DNA from: Gemmobacter caeruleus
Lineage (GTDB): Bacteria; Pseudomonadota; Alphaproteobacteria; Rhodobacterales; Rhodobacteraceae
NCBI RefSeq assembly: GCF_008271655.1
Contig: NZ_VKKX01000022.1
Location: forward strand, 1 to 64,000
DNA length: 64,000 nucleotides
Direction: 5' to 3'
Shown: one piece after another, positions 8,987 to 18,011 of the stretch
Numbering within the stretch: position 1 is the first letter of the stretch
How the letters are laid out: each line of letters begins with the position of its first letter
The notes under the pieces: model-generated
The model's input: the letters and a program-made list of their open reading frames with translations, nothing else
The model's database searches: none
What the model was told of the DNA's origin: nothing
Program-made: the position numbers and the translations under genes

Positions 8987-10339
8987 ATGAATGTTCTTGT
9001 CTGGCTCAGGCGTGATCTGCGGGTGACCGACCAGCCCGCGCTGACCCTCGCGGCGGGGCGCGGGCGGGTCTTGCCAGTGTTCATCGCCCAGCCCTCGGAA
9101 TGGCGGCAGGCGGACCGATCCGCCCGGCACTGGGGTTTTGTCGCCGAATGTCTGGCCGATCTGCGCGAGGATCTGGCGACGCTTGGCCTGCCGCTGGTGG
9201 TGCGGCTGGGCGAGGCGCAGCCGGTGCTGGAACGGCTGGTGCGCGCCCATGCGGTGACCGAGATCGTCTGTCAGGCCGAGGGGGGCGCGGGCTGGGCGGC
9301 CAGCCGCGACCGCCAGATCGCCGCCTGGGCCGCAGGCTGCGGGTTGCGCTGGACCTGCCTGCCGGCCCAGGCCCTGCCGCCCTCTGCCGCATCGGCGCTG
9401 ATCGAGGCGCCGCAGCCGCCCGCCTTGCGCCCTGTCGCCGGGGTGGAGCCGGGCAGCCTGCCGGCCGCCCGCGCGCTTGGCTTGCCCGACGATCCTTGCC
9501 CGCATCGCCAGGCCGGTGGCCGCCGCGCCGCCGAACTGCTGCTGGAGGGGCTGGCCCGGCAGCGGCTGGCCCTGCCGCTGCCCGCCGGGGCGCCGCTGGC
9601 GGTGACCGATCGCGCCGCCGCGCGCCTGTCGCCGCATCTGGCCTGGGGCAGCCTCGGCCCGGCCGATCTGGCACGACTTGCCCCGCCCGAGGGGCTGGCG
9701 CCGCCGGCCCGCGCCGCCTGGCAGGCCGGGTTCCGGCGGCTGGAAACCGGGCTGCATGCCCGCGCCATCGCGCAGGATGGCCCCGCGCGTCTGCCTCCCG
9801 CCGCCGAGGACAGCGCCGATGCCCCGGCCCTGCGGCTGGCCGCGCTGGCCGCGGGCGAAACCGGCCTGCCCTTTCTGGATGCCTGCCTGCGCAGCCTGCG
9901 CGCGACCGGCTGGCTGGATGCGCGGGGGCGCGGCTGGGTGTTTCAGGCGGCAACGCGGATCCTGGGGCTGGAGGCCCGGGCGGTCGGGCTGGTGCTGGCG
10001 CGGCTTTGCACCGATCACGACCCGGCAATCCTGTGGCATGAGGTGTCGCGGCTGCGCGCCCGCCCCGGCGCCTTTCCCGACCCGACGGCCGAGGGGCTGC
10101 GCCGCGACCCTGGCGGCGCCTTCACCCGGCGTTGGCTGCCCGAACTCGCCGCCCTGCCGGATGCAGACCTGCATCAACCCTGGCGCTGGCCCGGCGCCGC
10201 GCGGCTGCTGGGGCGGCGCTACCCGGAACCGCTGGTCGATCCAGCCACGGCGCGGCGCCAGGAACGCCCGCCGCCCGCGTCCGGCCTGCGCCGCGCGCCG
10301 CCGCGCCCGATACCCGGTCAGCTTTGCCTTGACCTGTGA
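8987..10339 (+). CDS. Photolyase/cryptochrome homologue with degenerate flavin-binding region
   Basis: A 450-residue protein that starts like a class I photolyase (VLVWLRRDLRVTDQPAL) and ends like one (RRYPEPLVDPATARRQ). Between them, LSPHLAWGSLGPADLA and TGLPFLDACLRSLRATGW also align. The FAD-contacting blocks are altered: canonical TGTMHNRARM is ATGWLDARGRG here, and canonical DWDPAANAMGWQW is DHDPAILWHEVSR. It probably cannot bind FAD in the standard way, so classical CPD repair is doubtful. A canonical photolyase is encoded at 52693-54141. The 3' end overlaps the convergent SRPBCC gene by 22 bp. The ribosome site is weak; the start is set by homology. Confidence 0.8.
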   Translation: MNVLVWLRRDLRVTDQPALTLAAGRGRVLPVFIAQPSEWRQADRSARHWGFVAECLADLREDLATLGLPLVVRLGEAQPVLERLVRAHAVTEIVCQAEGGAGWAASRDRQIAAWAAGCGLRWTCLPAQALPPSAASALIEAPQPPALRPVAGVEPGSLPAARALGLPDDPCPHRQAGGRRAAELLLEGLARQRLALPLPAGAPLAVTDRAAARLSPHLAWGSLGPADLARLAPPEGLAPPARAAWQAGFRRLETGLHARAIAQDGPARLPPAAEDSADAPALRLAALAAGETGLPFLDACLRSLRATGWLDARGRGWVFQAATRILGLEARAVGLVLARLCTDHDPAILWHEVSRLRARPGAFPDPTAEGLRRDPGGAFTRRWLPELAALPDADLHQPWRWPGAARLLGRRYPEPLVDPATARRQERPPPASGLRRAPPRPIPGQLCLDL

Positions 10340-10794
10340 TCGGCAGGCAGGTCGCCCTCGGCCAGCCGGGCCAGCTTGGCCAGTGTGGTCTGGCCCAGTT
10401 CGGCCGCGCCAAAATCGCGCGCCCCGGCACAGGCCGCCGCCGTGGGAAAGGTCATCGTCATGGTGACCCGCGTGCCCGCCGCGACCGGCTCCAGTTCCAC
10501 CAGCGCATGAATCGGCGCCTCGGCATCGTCGTCGCCATCAAGCCAGTATTCCAGCCGAACGCCCTCGATCACCCCGAAATAGCGGTGCCGGTTCGGCCAG
10601 ACCCGGCCATCGGGCCCGATCATGTCAAAACGCCAGATCCCGCCCTCACCGGTGCGGATCTCGCGCGTGTCGCACCGATAGCCCTCGGGGCCGAACCAGC
10701 GCGGCAGCAACGCGGGGTCGGCAAAACAGCGCCAGACCGTTTCAGGCCGGGCCGCGATATCGCGCTGCAAGCGGATCTGGCGGTCTGCGGTCAT
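10318..10794 (-). CDS. SRPBCC (AHSA1-type) domain protein
   Basis: A 158-residue single-domain protein of the START-like/AHSA1 group. The pattern of a leading strand, then ETVWRCFADPALLPRWFGPEG, is the usual opening of these hydrophobic-pocket proteins. The rest holds an alternating sheet and a C-terminal helix. Ligand and role are unknown. It is the last gene of a three-gene overlapping set with another SRPBCC gene and an ArsR repressor, an arrangement common in bacteria. Its start overlaps the preceding stop by 4 bp (ATGA). Confidence 0.82.
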   Translation of the reverse strand: MTADRQIRLQRDIAARPETVWRCFADPALLPRWFGPEGYRCDTREIRTGEGGIWRFDMIGPDGRVWPNRHRYFGVIEGVRLEYWLDGDDDAEAPIHALVELEPVAAGTRVTMTMTFPTAAACAGARDFGAAELGQTTLAKLARLAEGDLPADHRSRQS

Positions 10795-11273
10795 GGCGCC
10801 ACCGCAAGCCCGGCGGCCAGATCCTCCAGCTGTGCCGCGACCGTGCCCCAGCCATCATGGAAACCCATCGCCTCATGCCGCGCCGCCACCTCGCGCGTGC
10901 GGTGCATGGCGCGCGCCACATAACGGGTGCCGCCGGCCTCAGGCGTCAGGGTGACGATGGCGGTAAAGCCGAAAATCTCGGTCCGGGCAGGCCGCCAGCC
11001 CGCCTCCATCATGTCGGTCCAGACGATGCGGCGCCCGCGTTCCACATCCAGAAAACACCCCTCGCCGCGCATTTCGCCATGGTCGGGCACATCCATGACC
11101 GATGCAAAGCGCCCGCCGGGCCGCAGGTCGATCACCACATCGCGGGTGACGACCGGCCTTGGCGCCCACCATTGCGCGAAAAGCGCAGGGTCGGTCCAGC
11201 AACGCCAGATCTGGTCGGGGCTGGCCCGCATCAGGCGCGTGATCTCAAGATCCGTAGCCGGGTCGAACAGCAT
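10791..11273 (-). CDS. SRPBCC (AHSA1-type) domain protein
   Basis: A 160-residue AHSA1-like protein with the same fold signature as its downstream neighbour (DQIWRCWTDPALFAQWWAP), followed by VVIDLRPGGRF. The two look like diverged paralogues. It overlaps the ArsR gene upstream by 29 bp and the next gene by 4 bp, so the three are surely one transcript and probably translationally coupled. The substrate is unknown; the family includes lipid-like ligand binders and small enzymes. Confidence 0.83.
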   Translation of the reverse strand: MLFDPATDLEITRLMRASPDQIWRCWTDPALFAQWWAPRPVVTRDVVIDLRPGGRFASVMDVPDHGEMRGEGCFLDVERGRRIVWTDMMEAGWRPARTEIFGFTAIVTLTPEAGGTRYVARAMHRTREVAARHEAMGFHDGWGTVAAQLEDLAAGLAVAP

Positions 11274-11604
11274 CCTCGGCCTCCAATGCCAGTGCGAGCG
11301 CCTCCAGCCGGTCGGTGCGCGCCTCCCACAGCGCGCGCTGCCCGGCCAGCCAGCCCTCGGTCGCGCGCAAGGTTTCCGCCCGCAGGCGGCAGAACCGGCT
11401 GCGCCCCTCTTTCCGGGTTTCGATCAGCCCGGCCGCCTCCATCACACCCAGATGCCGCATCACCGTCGGCAGCGCGAGGCCGGTCGGCCCCGCCAGCGCC
11501 CCCACCGGCGCCGGCCCCTCCAGCAGACGCGCCAGCATGGCCCGCCGCGTCGGGTCGGCCAGCGCCTGAAAGATCAGCGACAGATCGGGATCATGCAGCG
11601 ACAT
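11245..11604 (-). CDS. ArsR-family winged-helix repressor
   Basis: A 119-residue winged-helix regulator. [20 protein letters not shown] is the standard ArsR opening, and the recognition helix lies around [18 protein letters not shown]. No arsenic-type cysteine pair is present, so the signal is not an obvious metal. It heads the operon with two SRPBCC genes and probably represses it. The start at 11604 (MSLHDPD) is chosen from the ArsR alignment. A perfect inverted repeat at 11645-11662 lies 41 bp upstream and is the likely operator. Confidence 0.88.
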   Translation of the reverse strand: MSLHDPDLSLIFQALADPTRRAMLARLLEGPAPVGALAGPTGLALPTVMRHLGVMEAAGLIETRKEGRSRFCRLRAETLRATEGWLAGQRALWEARTDRLEALALALEAEDAVRPGYGS

Positions 11605-11644
11605 GACCCATACTGCCACGCACGCGCCCACTCGGCAACACAAA

Positions 11645-11662
11645 CTTAGCATTACGGCTAAG
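11645..11662. promoter_or_regulatory. Inverted repeat, likely ArsR operator
   Basis: CTTAGC-N6-GCTAAG is a perfect inverted repeat in the divergent arsR-type/glcB region. A TATATT hexamer overlaps its right side (11666-11671). Its symmetry and position fit an autoregulatory ArsR site. Confidence 0.5.
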
Positions 11663-11785
11663 CTTTATATTCACGAAAATCCGCAAGGTGTTTTCTTGCG
11701 GATATTGCAAATCTGGCGCCCGGATTTGTTGCGCCGCGCCCGGCTTTCCCGCATCCTCGCCCGCGACACAGACAGGAGAATGGCC

Positions 11786-13942
11786 ATGGCCGAACGGATC
11801 GCCAGACAGGGGCTTCAAGTCGATGCGCGGCTGGTGGAGTTTGTCGAAACCCGCGCCCTGCCGGGCAGCGGCGTCACGCCCGATCGGTTCTGGCAGGGTC
11901 TGGCCAGTGCCGTCGCGACGCATGGGCCGAAGAACCGCGCCCTGCTGGAAAAACGTGCAGCGCTGCAAGCGTCAATCGACGGCTGGCACAAGGCCCGGCG
12001 CGGCCAGCCCTTTGACGCCGATGCCTATGAAGGCTTCCTGCGCGAGATCGGCTATCTTCTGCCCGAAGGCCCGGATTTCAGCGCCGAAACCAGCGGCGTG
12101 GACCCGGAAATCGCCACCCTTCCCGGCCCGCAACTGGTGGTGCCGGTGATGAATGCGCGCTATGCGCTCAATGCCGCCAATGCCCGCTGGGGCAGCCTTT
12201 ACGACGCACTTTATGGCACGGATGCCCTGGGCGATCTGCCCGCGGCCGGCGGCTATGACCCGGCCCGCGGCCAGCGCGTGATCGACTGGGGCCGCGATTT
12301 TCTGGACAAGGCGGTGCCGCTGACCGGGGCCGGCTGGCGCGCCGCGCGCGGCTTCCGCATCGAAGGCGGCCGGCTGATCGTGAAGACCGATCAGGGCGAC
12401 ACCGGCCTGCAAGACCCCGACCGCCTCGCCGGTCATCGCGGCGATGCGGCGGCGCCCACGGCATTGATCCTGCAAAACAACGGCTTGCATATCGAAGTTC
12501 AGATCGACGCCCGCACCCCGATCGGCGCCGCCGATCCCGCCCATATCGCCGATCTGCGGCTGGAAAGCGCGCTTTCCGCCATCATGGATTGCGAAGACAG
12601 CGTCGCCGCGGTGGATGCCGAGGACAAGGTGGTCGCCTATGCCAACTGGCTGGGCCTGATGCAGGGCACGCTGACCGAATCCGTCACCAAGGGCGGCCAT
12701 ACCTTCACCCGCGCCCTCGCCCCCGATCTCGCCTTCACCGGCCGCGACGGCCAGCCTGCAAGCCTCAAGGGACGCGCGCTGATGCTGGTGCGCAATGTGG
12801 GCCACCTGATGACCAACCCCGCCATTCTCGACCCCGAGGGCCGCGAGATCGGCGAAGGGCTGATGGATGCCTTCGTGACCACGCTCTGCGCGATGCACGA
12901 CCTGCGCAAATCCGATGGCCCGCGCAACTCCGTCGCCGGCTCGGTCTATGTGGTAAAGCCCAAGATGCACGGCCCCGAAGAGGTCGCCTTCGCCCTCGAA
13001 ATCTTCGACAGCGTCGAAGAGGTGCTGGGCCTGCCGCGCAACACCGTAAAGCTCGGCATCATGGACGAGGAACGCCGCACCAGCGTCAATCTCAAGGAAT
13101 GTATCCGCGCCGCGAAATCGCGGGTGGCCTTCATCAATACCGGCTTCCTCGACCGCACCGGCGACGAGATCCATACCTCGATGGAAGCCGGCCCGATGAT
13201 CCGCAAGGGCGACATGAAGAACGCCGCCTGGATCAAGAGCTATGAGGACCGCAATGTCGATATCGGCCTTGCCTGTGGCCTGCGCGGACGGGCGCAGATC
13301 GGCAAGGGCATGTGGGCCGCGCCCGACCTGATGGCCGCGATGCTGGACCAGAAGATCGCCCATCCCAGGGCGGGGGCCAATTGCGCCTGGGTGCCCTCGC
13401 CCACGGCGGCCACGCTGCATGCCACGCATTACCACCAGGTCGATGTGCTGGCCCGCCAGGCCGACATCGCCGCCGGCGGCCCGCGCGGCAGCCTGCGCGA
13501 CCTGCTCACCCTGCCGGTGGCCCAGGGGGTGAACTGGTCCGACACCGAAATCGCGGCCGAGATCGAGAACAACGCCCAGGGCATCCTCGGCTATGTCGTC
13601 CGCTGGGTCGATCAGGGCGTCGGCTGTTCCAAGGTGCCCGACATCCACGATATCGGCCTGATGGAAGATCGCGCCACCTGCCGCATCTCCAGTCAGGCAC
13701 TGGCGAACTGGCTGCATCACGGCGTCGTCTCGGAACCGCAGGTCATCGCCGCCCTGCGCAAGATGGCCGCCGTGGTCGATCGCCAGAACGCAGGCGACCC
13801 CGCCTATCGCGCCATGGCCCCGGGCTTTGACGGCCCCGCCTTCCAGGCCGCCTGCGATCTGGTGCTGCAAGGCACGCGGCAACCCTCGGGCTATACCGAA
13901 CCCGTGCTGCATGCCCGCAGGCTTCAGGCCAAGGCGCGCTGA
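11786..13942 (+). CDS. glcB: Malate synthase G
   Basis: A 718-residue monomeric malate synthase that condenses glyoxylate and acetyl-CoA to malate, the second step of the glyoxylate bypass. Length and sequence match isoform G. Visible family blocks are [18 protein letters not shown] (acidic metal site), [15 protein letters not shown] and [20 protein letters not shown]. The second ATG of the ATGGCCATGG start is preferred because AGGAG lies seven bases upstream of it. TTGC-type half-sites and an inverted repeat (11681-11701) upstream may bind an acyl-CoA-responsive regulator. No isocitrate lyase gene is in the window. Confidence 0.96.
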   Translation: MAERIARQGLQVDARLVEFVETRALPGSGVTPDRFWQGLASAVATHGPKNRALLEKRAALQASIDGWHKARRGQPFDADAYEGFLREIGYLLPEGPDFSAETSGVDPEIATLPGPQLVVPVMNARYALNAANARWGSLYDALYGTDALGDLPAAGGYDPARGQRVIDWGRDFLDKAVPLTGAGWRAARGFRIEGGRLIVKTDQGDTGLQDPDRLAGHRGDAAAPTALILQNNGLHIEVQIDARTPIGAADPAHIADLRLESALSAIMDCEDSVAAVDAEDKVVAYANWLGLMQGTLTESVTKGGHTFTRALAPDLAFTGRDGQPASLKGRALMLVRNVGHLMTNPAILDPEGREIGEGLMDAFVTTLCAMHDLRKSDGPRNSVAGSVYVVKPKMHGPEEVAFALEIFDSVEEVLGLPRNTVKLGIMDEERRTSVNLKECIRAAKSRVAFINTGFLDRTGDEIHTSMEAGPMIRKGDMKNAAWIKSYEDRNVDIGLACGLRGRAQIGKGMWAAPDLMAAMLDQKIAHPRAGANCAWVPSPTAATLHATHYHQVDVLARQADIAAGGPRGSLRDLLTLPVAQGVNWSDTEIAAEIENNAQGILGYVVRWVDQGVGCSKVPDIHDIGLMEDRATCRISSQALANWLHHGVVSEPQVIAALRKMAAVVDRQNAGDPAYRAMAPGFDGPAFQAACDLVLQGTRQPSGYTEPVLHARRLQAKAR

Positions 13943-13949
13943 CCGGCCC

Positions 13950-13996
13950 CTTTGCTTCTTGCCCAAATACTCCCGCCGGAGGCGTCCACCGCCTCC
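13950..13996 (-). repeat. Dispersed repeat, short class, after glcB
   Basis: The conserved tail (minus strand GAGTATTTGG, then CAAGAAGCAAAG, 13950-13972) begins 7 bp after the glcB stop and is followed by a hairpin (GGAGGCG-TCCAC-CGCCTCC, 13978-13996). It is the same tail as at 59739-59761 and 59790-59812. Confidence 0.75.
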
Positions 13997-14054
13997 GTGC
14001 GCGCCCGGCCCGACCACCGCGCCGGGGCCGCGCCCGCCCCCCTCTGCCGAAAAC

Positions 14055-14306
14055 TCAGCCGATATCCAGCGCCAGCGCGTGAATGCGCGTGGTCAGATCG
14101 CCAAGCGCCGCATGCACCGCGCGATGCCGCGCCACCCGGTTCATCGCGGCCAGTTCCGGCGCCCGGATCACCACCTGGAAATGCGTCTCGCCGCCTTCGC
14201 GCCAGCCGCCATGGCCGCGATGCTTTTCGCTGTCGTCACGGATCTCCAGCCGCTCCACCCGGAAGGCCGCGCTCAGCCGCGCCCTGATCTCCTCGCTCAC
14301 CGTCAT
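14055..14306 (-). CDS. bolA: BolA family protein
   Basis: An 83-residue BolA-fold protein. The invariant pattern DDSEKHRGH followed by HFQVVI, and a later HRAVHAAL segment, are clear. BolA proteins partner with monothiol glutaredoxins in Fe-S cluster handling and influence stress morphology. Divergence from the J-domain gene (71 bp apart) is a conserved alphaproteobacterial arrangement, which supports the call. Confidence 0.93.
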   Translation of the reverse strand: MTVSEEIRARLSAAFRVERLEIRDDSEKHRGHGGWREGGETHFQVVIRAPELAAMNRVARHRAVHAALGDLTTRIHALALDIG

Positions 14307-14377
14307 TTTTTCGCCAGCCCCCTTTCCGTTGCCGCCGAATGACCTAAACTTGGCGCCCCGAGTCGGAAAGGCCCACC

Positions 14378-15007
14378 ATGCAGAAACCCCCGTTCGAATT
14401 CGACCTCCGCGTCTCCTCTGACAAGAAGCGCCGCAAGACCGGCCGCCGGGGCATGTCGGGCGCGTTCGAGACCTCGCAGAAGCGGTGCGAATTTCCGGGC
14501 TGCGAGGCCGACGGCCTGTATCGCGCGCCCAAATCGCCCGATCTGCTGGATGAATTCTTCTGGTTCTGCAAGGATCACGTCCGCGAATACAACCTGAAAT
14601 GGAATTTCTTCAACGGCACCTCGGATGAGGAATTCCAGAAATTCCTCGACAAGGCCCGGGTCTGGGAACGCGAGACCAAGCCCTTCAGCCGCAAGGATGA
14701 CGGCAATGCCTGGGCGCGGCTGGGGGTCGAGGATCCGATGGGCCTGCTGGGCGAAAAGGCCACGCAGAACCCCGGCAAGCCCGTCAACACGGCCACCCGC
14801 AAGCTGCCCTCGACCGAGCGCAAGGCGCTGGAAATCCTCGATGCGCGCGACACCTGGACGCGCAGCGAGATCCGCAAGCAATACAAGAGCCTGGTCAAGG
14901 ATCTGCATCCCGACATGAACGGCGGCAACCGCGATGACGAGGCCAGGCTGCAAGAGGTCGTCTGGGCCTGGGACCAGATCCGCGAAAGCCGCTATTTCCG
15001 CGATTGA
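14378..15007 (+). CDS. J-domain (DnaJ-like) molecular chaperone
   Basis: A 209-residue protein. The N-terminal two-thirds are specific to alphaproteobacteria and carry a CEFPGCEADGLYRAP segment that could bind a metal. The C-terminal 70 residues are a J-domain with the HPD tripeptide (KDLHPDMNGG, near residue 177), which would stimulate a DnaK-type ATPase. It is not the main DnaJ, as the G/F and zinc regions are absent. In relatives the gene sits between bolA and cobS; here a three-gene minus-strand block separates it from cobS. Confidence 0.9.
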   Translation: MQKPPFEFDLRVSSDKKRRKTGRRGMSGAFETSQKRCEFPGCEADGLYRAPKSPDLLDEFFWFCKDHVREYNLKWNFFNGTSDEEFQKFLDKARVWERETKPFSRKDDGNAWARLGVEDPMGLLGEKATQNPGKPVNTATRKLPSTERKALEILDARDTWTRSEIRKQYKSLVKDLHPDMNGGNRDDEARLQEVVWAWDQIRESRYFRD

Positions 15008-15026
15008 GGCCAGCGCCGCATGCCGG

Positions 15027-16700
15027 TCACATCCGGCGAATGAAGCCGTATTTCAGCAGCCAGATCAGCAGCCGGTCGATCTGCGCGGGCGGCAGTTTCA
15101 GCGCGGCGGCCAGATCGTCGCGCCCCGCCCCCGCCGCCCCCTTGGCCCCGATCGCGGCCGCGACCTGGGCAAAGGATTCGCTGCGTTCGGTCTGGCGGCC
15201 CCCGCGCAGATAGTCGCGCAGGGCCAGCGCCCCCGCCACATCTGTCGCTGATGTCTCGGCCACAAAGCGCTGCCCGGCAAAGCCGCCCTGCGTGCTGGGC
15301 CAGGCGCCGAACAGGCCAAAGGGCGACGGGCCCACCGGCAGGGTGGCGCGCGGCATCGGTGCGGCGCGCCCTGCGGCGGCAGACCGGCGCAGCGCCAGTT
15401 CCTGCCACAGATCCTGCATCCGCGGCACCACCTGCGCCCAGTCATACAAGGCCCGCGCCCGCGCCTGCCCCGCCGCCCCCATCCGCCGGCGCAGCGCCGG
15501 GTCGCGCGCCAGCGCCACGATGGCCGCGACCAGCGCCGGCATCTCGATCTCGGTCATGGCCGAGGTCAGCGCGCAATATTGTGGATAGGTGTCGATCCCG
15601 GTCAGGTGGCGAAAGCCCTCATCGGCGGCGTGGTCGGGGCCAAGGCTGCGCGTCGGCACCCGGATGCCGACCTCGGGCGTCACCGTATCGCGCATCCCGT
15701 CCCAATCCGAGACCAGCACCGGCAGGCCCGCCGCCATCGCCTCGATCGGGGCAAGGCCAAAGGTTTCCTGGATATTGTCGATGGGAAAGACAAAGACGTC
15801 CGCCCCCGACAGCACCGCCCGCCGCTCGGCCGCATCGGCACCGTCCAGAACGTGAAAGCCGATGCCCGGCATCAGCCCTGCCGCGCCCTCTTCAAACACG
15901 TCGCGGGAATAGTCGTCGCGATAGATGCCGCACAGCGCCAGATGCAGCCGCGTGCCCTTGGGCAGTTGCGCCTGCGCCCGCGCCAGCGCGATATAAAGCG
16001 GCAGCGGATCGAACTTTTCATAGGGCGTCAGCCGGGCGATGGTGGTGAACAGCACATCCCCCGCCCCCAGCCCCAGCCGCTTGCGCAGCGCTGCACCGGC
16101 GGCGGCATCGGGGGCAAAGGCGGCCGTATCCACCCCCAGCGGGATCACCGGCAATTGCGGGCGCGGCGGGATCCGGGCGCCAAAGCGGTCGCGCAGATGA
16201 TCCTCGATCAGGTCGAACTGATGCAGCACCGAGGCCAGCACCGCGCGCGAGGTGCAGATCACCGCATCCCATTCCGCCTGCGGCGCCATGCGCATGTCGA
16301 AAAAGCCCTGCATCACCCCCTTGGTCGCGGTCGTGTGGGTGATGCCACAGATCGACCAGGCCGCCGCCCCCATGGGCGCGCGCCGCCAGCATTCGGCGGC
16401 GAAATTCGGGCTGGGGTAATAAAGCGTGCCGACCGGCGCCATCCTTGGCATCGACCGCAGCGGCACGCCCCGATGCGGCATCCCCGGCCGTTCCTCGGCG
16501 GCGATGCGGTCGAACTGGTCCTGATCCGCCTTGCGCGGGGTCAACGACACGAATTCCGCCACATCGGCATGGTGCAGATAGCCGCGCAGAAAGCTCTCGC
16601 CCGCCACGCGCCGCCCGTTGATGCCCTTGGCGGCGGGGTCATAGCCATCGGCGGCGAAATAGATGCCCGCATTGCGGGCCGGATCGACGGGGGCGTTCAT
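15027..16700 (-). CDS. Glycosyltransferase, family 4-like
   Basis: A 557-residue GT-B glycosyltransferase. The donor-binding half holds TIARLTPYEKFDPL, and the family 4 signature follows as DVFVFPIDNIQETFGLAPIEAMAAGLPV with its EXE-like acidic pair. The last 110 residues form an extra C-terminal extension of unknown role. The start ATG at 16700 overlaps the stop of the upstream methyltransferase gene (ATGA), so the two form an operon. The sugar and acceptor are unknown; a surface polysaccharide or glycolipid is plausible. The block lies between dnaJ and cobS, which are normally adjacent. Confidence 0.85.
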   Translation of the reverse strand: MNAPVDPARNAGIYFAADGYDPAAKGINGRRVAGESFLRGYLHHADVAEFVSLTPRKADQDQFDRIAAEERPGMPHRGVPLRSMPRMAPVGTLYYPSPNFAAECWRRAPMGAAAWSICGITHTTATKGVMQGFFDMRMAPQAEWDAVICTSRAVLASVLHQFDLIEDHLRDRFGARIPPRPQLPVIPLGVDTAAFAPDAAAGAALRKRLGLGAGDVLFTTIARLTPYEKFDPLPLYIALARAQAQLPKGTRLHLALCGIYRDDYSRDVFEEGAAGLMPGIGFHVLDGADAAERRAVLSGADVFVFPIDNIQETFGLAPIEAMAAGLPVLVSDWDGMRDTVTPEVGIRVPTRSLGPDHAADEGFRHLTGIDTYPQYCALTSAMTEIEMPALVAAIVALARDPALRRRMGAAGQARARALYDWAQVVPRMQDLWQELALRRSAAAGRAAPMPRATLPVGPSPFGLFGAWPSTQGGFAGQRFVAETSATDVAGALALRDYLRGGRQTERSESFAQVAAAIGAKGAAGAGRDDLAAALKLPPAQIDRLLIWLLKYGFIRRM

Positions 16701-17500
16701 TTGCGGGTCATCCAGAGCCAGGGGGTCGGCGAGGACCGCCATTCCCACAAAAGCAGCAGCCGGTCGAGATCGTCGAGCCGTTCCATCCAGCCGGTCAGCG
16801 CGCTGTCATCCAGCTTGCGGCCGATCTCGCGGATGTCATGGCTTGGCGCGAAACGCGCCTTCAGCAGGTCCAGCGTGCCGGGCCGCATCCCCTCATGCAC
16901 CTCGACCAGCAGATCGGCACCGGCAAGACCCGGCGCGCGGGCGGGGTCCAGCAGCTCGGCCTCGGCGCCCTCGATATCGCAGATGATCACGGTCTCGCCC
17001 GCGGGCAGCGCATCCAGATCGGCATGGGTCATCACCCCGCCGATCTCGACCCGCGCGGCCACGCCATTCGCCTCGGCCAGCAGGGCGCAGCGCCGCCGCG
17101 CCCGCGCATCGCCATCGCGCGCCAGCACCCGCGCCTGCGGCATGCGCCGCGCCAGCCCGACGGCATAATAGCCCTCGGCCGCGCCGATATCGACAACCAG
17201 CGGATAGGCCCGCGCCACGATCTGTTCGATCACCGGGGCGAGGCTTGCCTCATAGACGCCCAGCATGCGCGGCAGACGCGCCCCTTCGCTGGCGCGGACC
17301 GGATAGGCCATGCCCCGGAACGGCCCGGCCACCAGTTCCGGCGGACCCTGCCGCGCGGCCACCTGCTCCAGCATGCCCGCGCGCCATTTCGCCAGCAGCC
17401 GCAGCGCCCGTGCCAGCCGGGGCGCCTCGGGCGGGCCGGACAGGATCTGCGCCAGATCCGCCGCGACGCGCGCGGTCAGATCGTCAGGGGGGGATGTCAT
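16697..17500 (-). CDS. Class I SAM-dependent methyltransferase (FkbM-like)
   Basis: A 267-residue Rossmann-fold methyltransferase. Motif I is VVDIGAAEGYYAVGLARRMP (about residues 100-119), a second acidic residue follows in ARDGDARARRR, and TVIICDIEGAEAELL gives the FkbM-type motif IV region. The N-terminal 70 residues are helical and unassigned. Translational overlap with the glycosyltransferase suggests that it modifies the same glycan. The start at 17500 (MTSPPDD) follows GAGGGCCGAG; the frame is open further upstream but lacks family sequence. Confidence 0.75.
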   Translation of the reverse strand: MTSPPDDLTARVAADLAQILSGPPEAPRLARALRLLAKWRAGMLEQVAARQGPPELVAGPFRGMAYPVRASEGARLPRMLGVYEASLAPVIEQIVARAYPLVVDIGAAEGYYAVGLARRMPQARVLARDGDARARRRCALLAEANGVAARVEIGGVMTHADLDALPAGETVIICDIEGAEAELLDPARAPGLAGADLLVEVHEGMRPGTLDLLKARFAPSHDIREIGRKLDDSALTGWMERLDDLDRLLLLWEWRSSPTPWLWMTRK

Positions 17501-17588
17501 CGCTCGGCCCTCGTCACTGCACCCGGGCGAACTGACGCCGCCCTTTGCGGCCAAGCCTAGTGAAGCCCGCGCAGCAGGTCCATGACTT

Positions 17589-18011
17589 TCAACCAAGCCG
17601 CGCGGATTGGCGCCGCCACAGATGCAGCCCGGCAAAGCCGCCACACCAGAACAGGACGCCGAAGGGCGAGGCCAGCACCAGCGCGCCGCCCATGACCGCG
17701 CCCATCATCACCCCCTCCAGCAGATCGCCCGGCCCGCCACGCCCGGCCAGTTGCACCAGCGCCCCGGCCAGACCGCCGCCCAGCAGCGTCGCCGCAACCG
17801 CCGCCAGCCCCGCGAAGGCCCAGCCCCGGCGCCCGGCGCGGCCAAAACCCGCCGCCAGCCCCGCCCCGGCCAGCCCGGCGCCGATCACCGCAAAGGGCAG
17901 GATCTCGCGCAAGCCCGCCCCGGGGATCAGCAGACAGCCGCCCCCGATCGCCCCGGTCATCGCCGCCGCCATCGCCCGTTCCCACATCTTCATCGCTCTC
18001 GCCCCTGTCAT
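17589..18011 (-). CDS. Small glycine/alanine-rich membrane protein, unknown function
   Basis: A 140-residue hydrophobic protein with about four predicted membrane segments: GAIGGGCLLIPGAG, FAVIGAGLAGAGLAAGF, WAFAGLAAVAATLLGGG, and a stretch ending VLASPFGVLFWCGGFAGL. I do not recognise the family. It precedes the methyltransferase and glycosyltransferase genes on the same strand with an 88-bp gap. A shorter start at 17993 (MKMWERA) is possible. The reality of the gene rests on its membrane-protein composition and on filling the gap; it could be a chance frame in GC-rich DNA. Confidence 0.55.
   Translation of the reverse strand: MTGARAMKMWERAMAAAMTGAIGGGCLLIPGAGLREILPFAVIGAGLAGAGLAAGFGRAGRRGWAFAGLAAVAATLLGGGLAGALVQLAGRGGPGDLLEGVMMGAVMGGALVLASPFGVLFWCGGFAGLHLWRRQSARLG

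Noticed and set aside
11972-14017. A 681-codon minus-strand frame opposite malate synthase
   Set aside because: It is the antisense shadow of glcB, with no recognisable domain and biased composition.
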